From positions 62,001-126,000 of the forward strand of contig FWWN02000640.1 in the NCBI GenBank assembly GCA_900175165.2: 64,000 nt of DNA, in the 5' to 3' direction. A program made the translations under genes and the position numbers. Shown here one piece after another: positions 1 to 12,200 of the stretch (the first letter of the stretch is position 1; each line of letters opens with the position of its first letter). Below the pieces are notes generated by a model, which made no database searches, was not told the origin of the DNA, and was given only the letters and a program-made list of their open reading frames with translations. The DNA comes from Rhizomucor pusillus. Taxonomy: Eukaryota; Mucoromycota; Mucoromycetes; Mucorales; Lichtheimiaceae.

Positions 1-44
1 TCGCCCCAAATTTGGGATTTAGAAACAATGTTTTGACAATTTAC

Positions 45-509
45 CTTGCATTGTCACCTGTCCACACTACAAAATCGATCTTATCTTTCCACTCACTGGA
101 GATACGATCGAGCGCGTGATACACCAGCCACGGTGCTGCGTCGCAGTCAGATGTAGGCGCTCCCCAGTATCCAGCCAGTTTTCCTTTACGCAGTTTCTTT
201 TTCCGATGTTTCCGTGGCTGTCTGTGACAGTCTGATTTGATGGTTGCCATGTACTCGAAATGGTGATCCATCTGGCGTAATACTTAGCAAATGCAAACGC
301 GTACCATTGTACGAAAAACTTACATGTATATCAGTTAGGTGCAAAAATCTGCCATGTGCTTGTACGTGGCGGTTGGAAGAGGAACTGCTGACACCAAATG
401 GATGCTGCAGAGCGTTGTCGGCAGGTCTTGGCGCTAAACGAGCTGCTGCTACGGATCCGCTTATTATTATCGTTGTTGCCAACGCTGTAATGCTACTTTT
501 GTAAACCAT
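45..509 (-). CDS. PPN1: Endopolyphosphatase (PPN1-like), N-terminal part, cut by window edge
   Basis: Metallophosphoesterase of the acid-sphingomyelinase/endopolyphosphatase group; family members cleave long polyphosphate chains in the vacuole lumen. Exon 1 (324-509, 62 codons) carries an N-terminal hydrophobic stretch (about residues 6-20) that fits a signal anchor and ends in GRFLHLTDIH. After an intron (272-323; GTAAGT...CAG) exon 2 (45-271) restores the expected metal-binding motif as LTDIHMDHHFEY, then gives the second metal motif DFVVWTGDNAR. Exon 2 ends at a GTAAAT donor (44-41), so the rest lies to the left of the window. The ATG at 509 was chosen because it places the hydrophobic segment first. 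Phase across the junction is exact. PPN1 is the best match by motif; a sphingomyelinase-like phosphodiesterase is the alternative. Confidence 0.85.
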
Positions 510-1136
510 TGTTTGAAAGATAAGCAGAAAAGAAGAAAAAGAGGAAAGAAAGAAAGAAAAAAAATGAAACGTTGGCCTTGCTTTTGCTGGATGGAAAGAC
601 AGAAAACGCAAAATGTGCGGCAGGAATAACTCCGCATGGAAACCGTTGTTGCCCACCGCTGCTCCCCTGCCCTGCCCTGCATTGGCGGGCGACACAAAAC
701 ATGCTCCTCGCCACACATTGCTTCCTTTTTCATGTGCTGCCGTCGGTAACCTGTATGCAGCTTCCGATGAGCTGTGCGTCTCCAAATTATCAGCGACCAA
801 CTGATGTCTCTTCTAGAATATACATGCTACATTCTCTATACAATATATATACTCTATTGCAGCATATCCATTCCTTTGAACTAGTTTACCGTTAGTCCAC
901 AGAAAAGTCTAAGTTATCAATCCTTGGTGGAACGATGCTACGCTGGCCAGATTTTTGCTACAATGCAGACTGGGACATGCAGATTATTCAATTTGAATCT
1001 CCGCGAAATTGTGAAGGTAAATAACGCCGGGCACGGTCAAGTTTGACCATGTTTCTGGACAAGGATATTATATAATATGGTTCAAACGAGGATGCAAATA
1101 ATCTTTTGGAGGTATTGTTTATTTAGGATGTAAAGT
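510..1136. other. Intergenic region between PPN1 and PEX14
   Basis: No coding signal found. It holds the upstream region of PPN1, including a purine-rich tract on the plus strand (about 525-567, runs of GAAA), and the downstream region of PEX14. Open frames across it exist on both strands but lack homology-like content. Confidence 0.5.
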
Positions 1137-2452
1137 TTACACAGGGTTCTTTTCAAGTGCTGTCGTAGAGCTCTGGGGCGGCTCTGTTTCCTGGGCCATT
1201 TCAGACCGATTCGACTGCCGCCGTCGTGGATGGTAGATAGGCACATCCCGCACGGCCGTAGTAGAAGGGCTCAATGCAGACGGTGACAGTGGAGGCTTGG
1301 AATTAGTGCTTACCATAGGAAAGTTCCTTCTATTAAGCAGCATTCCCTTAAAACTTCTAACTTCACTCTTGAAATCTTGGACCGCTTTCGACTCTCGTGA
1401 GTTTCCGCCGATGGATGGATAGGGTGTGTATGACGAGAATGATGAGAATATGTGATCGGGGTCAGACAAGCTTGACTTGAAATCATTTAGCTTGTCGCGT
1501 AGATCAGAGTACGGTTCGTCTCTCACATCTTCCGCTCTGTCGCGTGCAACGTCGAGTATCTTGGCAAGAGACTCGCTGAGCGATTCTGATTTTTTGGCAA
1601 GTGCAATCGAGGCCTCCCGAGTATCATCATCGTCCTCCTTTAACTTGTCTTGGAATCGTTTCCACAGACTTGTACGCTCACTGTACCGTCCTCTTTGGTA
1701 GTTTGCAATAGATTCAAATATAGGGCCTACAAGTTGCTATACCGAATAATTAGTTTTGTATCCCACGGTAATTGTTTCGCATCAAACGTTACCTTGATAA
1801 CTTTCAATATAGCTGCCGTTATGCCTACAGCACCGAATCCCAATATCACTGCCATCGCAACAATCCGCTGTAAAGGCATAGGTGGTGGAGGCGGCGGGCT
1901 GTAATAAACGACTTGCGGCTGATACATTGCTGCCGGCCTAGGCGGTACAGCGGGACGTGGTGGTGGACCCGCCACCACCGCCAAGGGAGTTGATGACAAC
2001 GATGATTGCTAATAAAAACACGAACTATTAGGAGCGTTCCATCGATTCTTCAACGCGGCAGCGTGTACCTGTATGCTGGTGGTGCTGACCGAGGCATCCT
2101 CTCCAACTCGCTTGAACGCTGTTTCGATTTCCTCCTGCGATAGTCCCTTTTGCCTCAAAAATGCAACTTTTTTCGCGGTGTCAGCCGACCGCACGTTCGG
2201 TGACGATAGAAACGACACAGCCAACTTTATAAAATCTTCTCGCAGTCCTGTCGCTGTTGCAGGAGCTGGCTGCGTTGTCGTCTGTGTGGAGGTTGTAGAA
2301 GAAGAAGAATTGCTGGTTTGGTCCGCGATCGAGGTCTTCTCAGTAGAAGGAGACGGTTGCTGTGCCAATAAGCTTTGCAAGTCAGCGCTTTTTCTTGCCT
2401 CTGATGGAGACTGATTGGAGGTGCTGGTGCCGTCGCCGTCGTCGTTTGACAT
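1137..2452 (-). CDS. PEX14: Peroxin 14, peroxisomal import docking protein
   Basis: Docking component for the Pex5 import receptor on the peroxisomal membrane. Three exons (2069-2452, 1793-2008, 1137-1736) encode 399 aa; introns are 60 and 56 nt and all junctions are phase 0. Residues about 70-117 form the conserved Pex14 N-terminal helical domain (LREDFIKLAVSFLSSPNV, then KVAFLRQKGLSQEEIETAF), which binds WxxxF motifs of Pex5. A proline-rich linker follows, then one hydrophobic segment in exon 2 (about residues 177-196, VAMAVILGFGAVGITAAIL), and a charged, probably coiled-coil and Ser-rich tail in exon 3. The start is the first ATG in the frame (2452); upstream in-frame codons have no ATG. 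Length is close to fungal and animal Pex14. Confidence 0.93.
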
Positions 2453-2624
2453 TAGCACAGGGTTTTGAGATTACGAGAGAACTAAGTGTCGAATCCTCAC
2501 ATGAATCTCCCCACATTTTTGAACCGGAGTTCAAAGGTACATCTTTCTTGCTTCAAGCATTTCGAAGTACTATGAAGATCCGGCTGCACTTCAACGACAT
2601 CAAGTCACCGTCGCGATAAGGCCA

Positions 2625-3589
2625 TCAGCAACCTAGAATTTCGTACACATCTTTATTTGCGGCTATGATCTGTAGAGGAGTGAAACAGGGCAGCAATGAA
2701 TTTTGGGGTTTTTCAATGAAGGATAGTGTCGGGATGTTGGCACCAACCATCTCCAGCATCTTCTCCATTCGCTTCCAGGATGGCTTTAATCCTCGCATGG
2801 AGGTTAGTCGTGACGACGCAAATAATAGCTATTGGGCAGCTTGGAAACTCGGCAAACGTAACAACAGGGCAATCCATGATTTGAATATTCCTCTTACGAG
2901 CTAATGCAAGCTATCAGTCTAACAGATCCCTAAAAATTCATACGAGTCAAAATAAAACTAGTTGTCTTCAAGTCCCTGATCCTGGTGGGATAGGGGACGC
3001 AATCGTTGAGCAAGGCATAGAGCATATCCTCTAAGGTCTTTGGGAGCTTGAGGTCAGTTTCATTCAATGCCTTTTTGCCTAAAGGGTCGTTGCAGCCGAT
3101 CGGCTTCTGCTGCATCCAGCCATTTCCTTTGAGAAGGACGTCTGATTTCGCGCCGATGACTTTTCGCTGCATCGCAACGCTGGAGTGGAGGTGACCATTG
3201 GTTGCTCTAGCAATTTGCTATTTATTCTTTTGTGCTGTTGTATCGTTCATATATTGTTTGCGTATGCACCTTTTCGCTTATTTCTTTTTGGACACGGTAT
3301 CGCTCTATTGATAACCCGTTAGAATTGGTAGATGTTTGTATTGTACAACATAACATTAACGTACATTACGACCTCAATCTCGAGGCTTTCAAAGGCGTGG
3401 TCGATAATTATCCATAGCCGTTTCAGGTAGCCTAATCCTGAAGGGCTCTTTTTCAGGTACACATGCATGAGTAGCTCTATTGCGGTCTCCAAAGTCTTGT
3501 TGATCCAATGGAGGAATCAAGTGCCAATTTTTCCATAGTTTTCTCAACGCAAGCTCAAACACGAGTGTTGTGTAGCTATCCCAATCCAT
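2625..3589 (-). CDS. Uncharacterised multi-exon protein (incomplete model)
   Basis: Not recognised with confidence. The best-supported part is two exons: 2944-3172 (ATG at 3172; includes RKVIGAKSDVLLKGNGWMQQ and LKLPKTLEDMLYALL) and 2625-2791 (includes KRMEKMLEMVGANIPTLSF and LLPCFTPLQIIAANKDVYE). They join in phase across a 152-nt intron with a CTAAC branch site. Upstream on the same strand, coding-like stretches continue: a frame through RYRVQKEISEKVHTQ near 3240-3315, and one through KSPSGLGYLKRLWIIIDHAF near 3390-3480. A possible start, MDWDSYTTL, lies at 3589. The true 5' structure is therefore longer than the two exons and unresolved. From memory the RKVIG...LKLPKxLEDM pattern resembles a lineage-expanded family of unknown proteins in Mucorales; this is recollection, not a search result. 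Confidence 0.45.
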
Positions 3590-3688
3590 AGCTAGAAAAA
3601 GATTGGGCCGGCTAAAAACCCCATCCGACCACTACTATCAAGGTTTAGTAAGTAATGCAAAGTCTTTTATACAACTTCAAAAAAACAT

Positions 3689-5284
<1,596 letters not shown>

Positions 5285-5501
5285 TCAAGCTTTGGGAAGA
5301 GCTGCTTCCACATAGGCATGGCGCGCTCTCTGAATTTCACATAGATGCGTGCGATGTCGCACAGCACTTTCAAAAATTACCACATACGCATGCAATGTGA
5401 AAAGTTTTATAGCAATTAAGTTTAACGACACCATGTTGTTGTTATAGTAGTAGTAGTAGAATATGTAATATTGCAAAAAAGAGAGACGGATCTGATGCTT
5501 G

Positions 5502-6912
5502 TTAAAGAAAGTATTCAATTTGGGTATCCTGCACAAATTCCATTTAGTCTCTTAAACCACTTTAACGAACTAGGAGCCTACCTTGAGCTGCGCTTGCTGT
5601 GGATTGCGATCGTTCTCCGGGGCGGCATCAAACACATTAAAAAATCTTTTTCCATTCTCACCTACTTCCAGGATGGAAGCTAGATTCCCGCAACGATAGC
5701 AGTAATTGGGCGCAGACCACACGGTAGAAAGTTTGTCATCAAACAGCACCTAGATAGAGTCGCCAGATACATTATGTTAGGATACGAATTGGATGGTTAT
5801 GTCGTGCTCTCTTACTTGGTAACCAGCGTTGCAAAGCTGATGTGCACGTAGAATATGGTTCATGCCATTCATGTGTAAAAATCGATCAACAACTAGACTG
5901 CCAAAAGTATAGCCAGCTCCTCTATAATTAAATTATTAGCCATCCGGGAGTCTCTAGCGAGTAGAAAATGGATTAGCCTTGCGCACCTTGCCGATATTGC
6001 AAATTCCTCCTTATCTGGATCTGGATCAGACCACACCAAATCCGCCATTGCACCTTCGTGAGGAATTTCTGGTAAACCCCTATAAGAATTCGCCACGCAT
6101 ACATATGCTTGGTACTTTCATGTTACCTCGGAATCTATCGATACACTTTATTTGATCTAGCATGTGAATCGTAGGTGACAGGCCTGTGCAGCAAACTGTC
6201 AGTAAATGGTCGGTCTGGAAAGATATAGATGCATAGCTACCTCCATGGACGCAAAATATATTGTTATCAATGACGACAGATAAAGTCAGGTAATCGAACA
6301 TGCTGGTAAAGTACTGCCATACTTGCTGCGAGCCATACTTGCGCATGCACTCTGTGTAAAAGCCATACGTCTATTGAGACGGCTCAGCAAACTTCCCATT
6401 TTCTTTGTCAGAGCAGTAATTGATCACTTGCCTGAGTCACAGCTCTGGATTCGTGATTACCGCGCACCAGCTGCACGCGATCAGGGTAACGCAACTTCAG
6501 ACAGGTGAGCAAAGATATGGTCTCGACGCTGTATAATCCTCGGTCCACGTAATCCCCTAAGTCAAACTAGCATTCATATCTTTTCCTCGTCTCCTCAATG
6601 ATTGCAGCTTACCGAGGAAAAGATAATTTGTATCAGGACAGTATCCGCCGATTCGGAATATCTCTATCAGATCATAATATTGGCTAATACGAAGCCATCT
6701 TGAGTACCCACATATACGCTGTATTGTTTTAATAATGTAACGTACCCATGGATATCGCCCACGACGGTGACCGGTGCTCGTACATGGATAACGTTGCTCT
6801 CACGAGTTAAAAGTTCCTTTGTCCGTTCACAGATCTCCTTCAAGACGCATTCGGCCAACAATTGCTTCTTGTAAAGTCGCTCGAGACACGCGTCCAGGTC
6901 GAGCGCCACCAT
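5502..6912 (-). CDS. Ser/Thr protein phosphatase catalytic subunit, PP2A family, PPG1-like
   Basis: Metal-dependent phosphoprotein phosphatase of the PPP family. Nine exons (6746-6912, 6613-6683, 6432-6556, 6241-6370, 6127-6183, 5987-6068, 5816-5921, 5582-5749, 5502-5528) sum to exactly 311 codons (310 aa), the usual PP2A/PP4/PP6 length. All catalytic motifs are intact: [24 protein letters not shown], the HGG metal-binding motif, and the C-terminal [11 protein letters not shown]. The last exon (27 nt) encodes DTQIEYFL, giving the family's carboxymethylated YFL-type terminus. The N-terminus [16 protein letters not shown] with ESNVIHV matches the PPG1 branch better than PP2A, PP4 or PP6, but yeast Ppg1 is longer. 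The intron at 6371-6431 has a GC donor (GCAAGT). It runs opposite and distant to the next plus-strand gene. Confidence 0.9.
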
Positions 6913-9283
6913 GTTTAAACTGATTGGTCGATTTTCTCAAATTAGTTGCTCTGTCTGGAGGGTGCTATAGATGCGTGTTAATGGAGGAGGATTGAGGGCG
7001 TTGCACGTCAAAGGATGAAAATGGCGGAGTCGTACACCCTTTTTGATGCAAATGCATATCAGGTTCCGTGACAGCCAAGACAACACTCTATTTATCACAA
7101 AATATAGAAATCAAAGCAGGTGTTCTTTCCGTGGGTGAGATGAAACCGCATGTACAATGCAAACTTTATATACCTTCATTAATTTCAAAGATCATGTCTT
7201 TTAGTATTTGCAAACGAGCTCTCGTGTCCTGACTACATAACTCTGTGTGAATTCATCCCGCCAAAGCTGGAAGGAACATGTCACGACAGTAGTCTACGCT
7301 TGCAAAGGAAACTACAGATAGAACGACAATGCATGCTTCTTTCACCTATTCAATGGTAAACAGTTTACATTGAATCGCCGCGTAATTTCTGAACTGATAC
7401 TGGCACGCCATCTTTATATCAAAAGGAATAGCAATCAAAAGTTAAATTACAAAGAAGTAAATACAGGAATAAACATGAAGTCAAGAGCGAGTAGCAAATG
7501 TAGTTGATTGGGAACAAGGGAATTTCATAAGAGTATTAGGCTAATACTTTGCGATACTGCTGCATAATCAATTGATACATACATCCCGCAGGGTAATCCC
7601 TGAACTCACAGGGGATCAGACCGCGCACGTGTGTTTCTGTATCAGCTTATGTGCACTGCAGCAAAGTAAACTACTAGACATACTTTTTACCCGTGGAGTC
7701 GGTCTGTTGAAATAAAAAAATAAAGAAGCATGACAGAGGACTTGGAAGTGATACATCGCAGTAGGAGCGGAAGAGGAGACTAAGGAGAGGCGCGCGCGAA
7801 ACAGTTGATGTTGGAGGTGGCGGGTCAGGACAGAGGTCATGTCGGCTACGAAGTTAAGCGTCAGAGACCGTACTGTACTTCGAGAGAGCAGCCAACGTAC
7901 AGGATGGTTGAGAGAACAGAGCCAAAGGATGAGATCTTGGATCCAATCCCTTTTTATGTTCGCAGCTGTGATTCAATGTATTAATTGACGCGTTCCTGCT
8001 GTATTTGAATGTTTATACGTGAATTACGTTCGTAATCGGATCATACTCCTGAAGGTTACGTTGGAGACATCAACGTATGTAGAAGAAGATAACCAGAATA
8101 CTACCAATCTCGCTACTCCTGGGTTTGACAGAAAATTGTGAATGCCTCACCTACCGTGCTACGTATAAATTGTTCATAAAAGATCTAAAGGTTTGCTTTA
8201 GTTTTTTGGAAATATTTAGGTCGCATTCAAAGAAAGCAACAAAAAAGAGCACTTACGTTCAGGGCAAAAGTATGGGATCTCGTGTAAAATCACGTCTTAA
8301 GCAAGGTACAAACTTATGGTGCGCAGTTTTGACATACAGCTATCAATTTATACGGAAATATGTTTGAATTCACAAAGATATTGCTTCTGCCCAATACTAC
8401 AGGACTGATCCAATATTGTTCTGCACTGCAAGCTACTTGATAACTGTGCTGTTTTATCCACATGGTTTGTCTCAGGTCAAAAAGCTCTAGTAAGTTATTA
8501 TAATGTAAAAAGTCTCCTTAGTCGTATTGCTACAAAGCTTGATATACTCACTATATTCATTTTGCAAATCCAACTTACAGTTGCTTGGTAGATATGTCGT
8601 CATTAGTGCCGGTCCAAAATAAGGCGGGTCATCGTTTTTCTTACCTGAACGTAGTACCGAATTTATCCGCCTGGAAAATTCGCATACAGCAACGTTGTTG
8701 AAGCAGAAAAAATAAAAGCACGTTACTGCACACACCAACTCTAGCCAAACTCTTCTATATTTTACTGTCGTTTGTGTGTACAGACAAAGACGTGCACATT
8801 TGTTTACATTGCTTCCAACTAACAATCAATCACGTCCCGTCTTTTTCCTGTTTGGTTACCCTGGCGAATCCACGTCGATCCCTTTGTTACAAAAATGGTG
8901 TTTTACAGATCCTAGTAATGTCTGTCAACGGTAAAAGTTGTCCAACACTGAATCTCCACAGGTTCTGCAATTGCCTCGTTGTTCATTTAGACGCGCGTCC
9001 AATCGCTCCCCAATAAAGAGCAACCCTTCTTTGCTCTTAAATGCGTTTATTCACTTCAAAGAACGTTCACTTTATCAGTGAAACAATGAGCTAAAGCGCG
9101 TTGTTGTCAAAATGCTGACTTTTTTGCATGAAAACTGTATTCAGGGCCACATATAAAAAAGGGCGGAGCCAGTATGCACTTTATTCACCTCTCTTTCTTT
9201 CCTTTACTGATTTTGTCGAGTCGAAGCAAGTTCTGTCCATTGAGATCGAAAAGAAAAGTAAAGAACTGAATAAGCAATCTCTT
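6913..9283. other. 2.4-kb region without a convincing gene
   Basis: Only short open frames (up to about 110 codons) with no recognisable domains on either strand. It contains upstream sequence of the phosphatase gene (from 6913) and of the PHIP homologue (to 9283). A stretch at about 7855-7980 contains GAAGTTAAGC and ends before a T-run; it is discussed under rejected items as too weak for a 5S rRNA call. A non-coding RNA or a highly spliced lineage-specific gene cannot be excluded. Confidence 0.4.
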
Positions 9284-12200
9284 ATGGAGCAAGGTAAGGA
9301 CGTAATTTCGTAGGTTTGGCTATCAGCGGTGTTAATGATCATACAACCACTTTTGATGCTTTACTTTATGCTCGTGTCTTTTGATCGGTCGATCATTAGA
9401 AGTAAGTACCTTGCATCGAGCCTGTAGTTTCCTTGCCACCTGAAATCAGAGTACTAACGCGTTCCATTAGCTTTACTTCTTGATCTGGAAGTTCCTTTCT
9501 GGTGGTCCGTGCCAGCAGGCTGCCGAGGCACTGCAACAGCAGTTTGTTGACCAACCTGAGCTGCTGCCTCATGTTATGAACTACGATGGCTCCAAGGAAC
9601 TGCTGACGCTCGATCGTTTGGTAATTCATGAGAAGCTACGCGATATCAAATATAAGGCTGACAGTTCCTTCTGTTCTCAGCGCGAAGAGTACAAGACCAT
9701 TCCTGATGATTATCTTACTCGACTCTTGCGACACTTGTTGGAGCATTGCAAAGATAATGGCGATGCTAGAAACCGTCGAATCCGCTCGTTAAAAGATGGT
9801 GATGAAAACCTCCTTACGATGCTTACGGCATTTGAAGGACAAGCAGAACTGGAAGAAGAAGCCGCTACATATGGCACCTTGTATGAACTCAATCTTGGTT
9901 CCGTTCAACTACGTAAGTTGCCACCGACCTTACTTACAGGAATCCAACTGATAGATCGTGAAATTAGATCAATTCATGCAGGCTCGATCGCATGGTTTTA
10001 GAGTCCGTAACAGAGATTGGAGAATGCCTTTTTACAATGCTCTGTATAAAGAGGTATGCAGATAGAGCGCAAAGTTCAAATTTGCTCTTTTACTCACTCT
10101 ATTTCGCTTCACAGCAAGTAAATCTTTTTGGACACCGAGCTGGTGTCTATTGCTTGATCTTTGACAAGAATAACCTTCGTTTGCTTACTGGAAGTGACGA
10201 TTCGCTGGTCAAAGTATGGGACGCTCGATACGGTTATCTTATTCACACTATTCGCGGCCATTTCAATGTCATCAATGACATCGCTATCAATGAAGAAAAT
10301 AGTCTCATTGCTACAGCTTCATCTGACGGTTACGTACGCGTCTGGAAAATGGAGAACTTCCAACCTGTGGCCGCCCTAAAGTCACCGACGACGGTAAGTA
10401 AATGCTACTTTAATACATATCTGCAGTGAAAATAACCATCATTTGTTTAGCTTAAAGCCTTTACAACGATCAAATTCTCGCCATCACCAGATCCGCAGAC
10501 TCGATACTTATTGGCTACAAATGAAGATGGACAAGTTCGATTGTGGAAGTGGGATAAAGAAAGTCTACAGTTCCCTGATATTGCCAATCCGATCGCATAC
10601 AGCTGCAAATTCAAAGGCTCGGATCGGCTACGCTGTTCAACATGGAATTCAACCGGCACAAGGTTCGCCGTCGCAGGCGATGATGGTTTCGTTTATATAT
10701 TCTCTATCAAAGCACCGGCGGAGCCACTTAAGATTACGGAATCTGTTGATGAGAACGACGTAATTGATTCTGGAACAGAGGATAATGCCGATGCAAAGCG
10801 GCCTACCGAGGAAAACGCTGGACCCTCCGATACTCCCAAAGAGACTGCGGCTACAGATGCAACTGATGCAAATGTCAACGGTTCTACTGCATCGCAGACA
10901 ACAACCGTCGATAATGCAGGAACCGAACCAAATCAAGCAACAAGCGCAAGCGACAATGCATCTAATGAAGCATCACAAACACCTGCAGCCGATGCAGCTC
11001 CTGTGGAACAAAAACCACGTGGTGGAGGTCGCCGACGCGTTCCAAACGCGCTGTTCCCAAATAGAAATACCCAGATACCAGAGCAGCCTGTGATACCCAT
11101 TGCTCACCTTGAAGGACATTTGGGAAGCATTACTGACCTTGCATACAATCATCGAGGCGACAAGCTTTTGAGCGGAAGTCTTGATGGCACAGCGCGTATC
11201 TGGTGGTATGATACAAAGAGCAAACGGTGGGAATCTATTGTTCTCGATATCACGGAAGAAAAACGCGGAGTACCTCGAATTACGCCAGAGAAGGAGAATA
11301 TTACTTTCGTGGATCAAGATAAAGTTCAAGAAGATGTTGCAAAGATGCGTGAAGACAGTATCGAGAAACCAAGCCCCAGAAAACGTATCCCAGGCAGACC
11401 CAGGTTCCAGAAAGCAAACATTGAACAGACTGGAGGTAGACTTATGCAGCCTATGCCGCCCAGCCCCCCCGTGAACGACGAGAACTCGCCTATCGATGTA
11501 TCGGTCCCTTCTTCTGCGCTCCCAGCCAACACCGACGAAATCCGAGAACAGGGAACAGCAGCCTTGAATGAAGCTGATGAGGTACCAGTAAAGGTATCTA
11601 TGATCTGTTGGAGCGCCGACGACAGAAAATGCTTTGTTGCTACCAACAAGGGCGACATTGCTGTTTTCTCCGAGACATCCGGTCATCCTCTATGTATATT
11701 ATCGGGCCATAACGCGGAAGTGTACGCAGTTGATAGCAACCCAGTGGATCCCGACACTCTTGTATCTGCCGGCTACGATGGACGAGTCATTGTCTGGAAT
11801 TTGGCCATACAAAAAGCGCATCAATGCTATTCTTATCCCGAACGTGTCTTCCTTGACTGTAAATATGCCTCAGATGGTGCTTCCTTTGCTGTTGTAGACG
11901 AAGGCGGTACATGTACCCTATATTCGATCGCATCTGAAGACCAGTACAAACAAACTCGCCAATGGAAACGCGGTCAATTTTTCATTTCAGACTACCAAGC
12001 TCTCAAGCTGCTGAACGATGATACGATACTGGATGATATTACGCAGCAACCACCGCATTTACAAGCCTATACCCCGATTATCGACATGCAAGGCGTTGAA
12101 TATCCTAATCAAAAGAAGAAGGGATATGGACGGGATATACCAATCGATGTCAGAAAAACCTATATAAGCGAAGCTCTTGTCCAGAATTACATCAAGGAAG

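Noticed and set aside
7855..7980. Possible 5S rRNA-like sequence (GAAGTTAAGC box and terminal T run)
   Set aside because: Only the short box and a loosely similar GGATGG stretch match; the rest does not fold or align by eye as 5S rRNA. A covariance search would decide.
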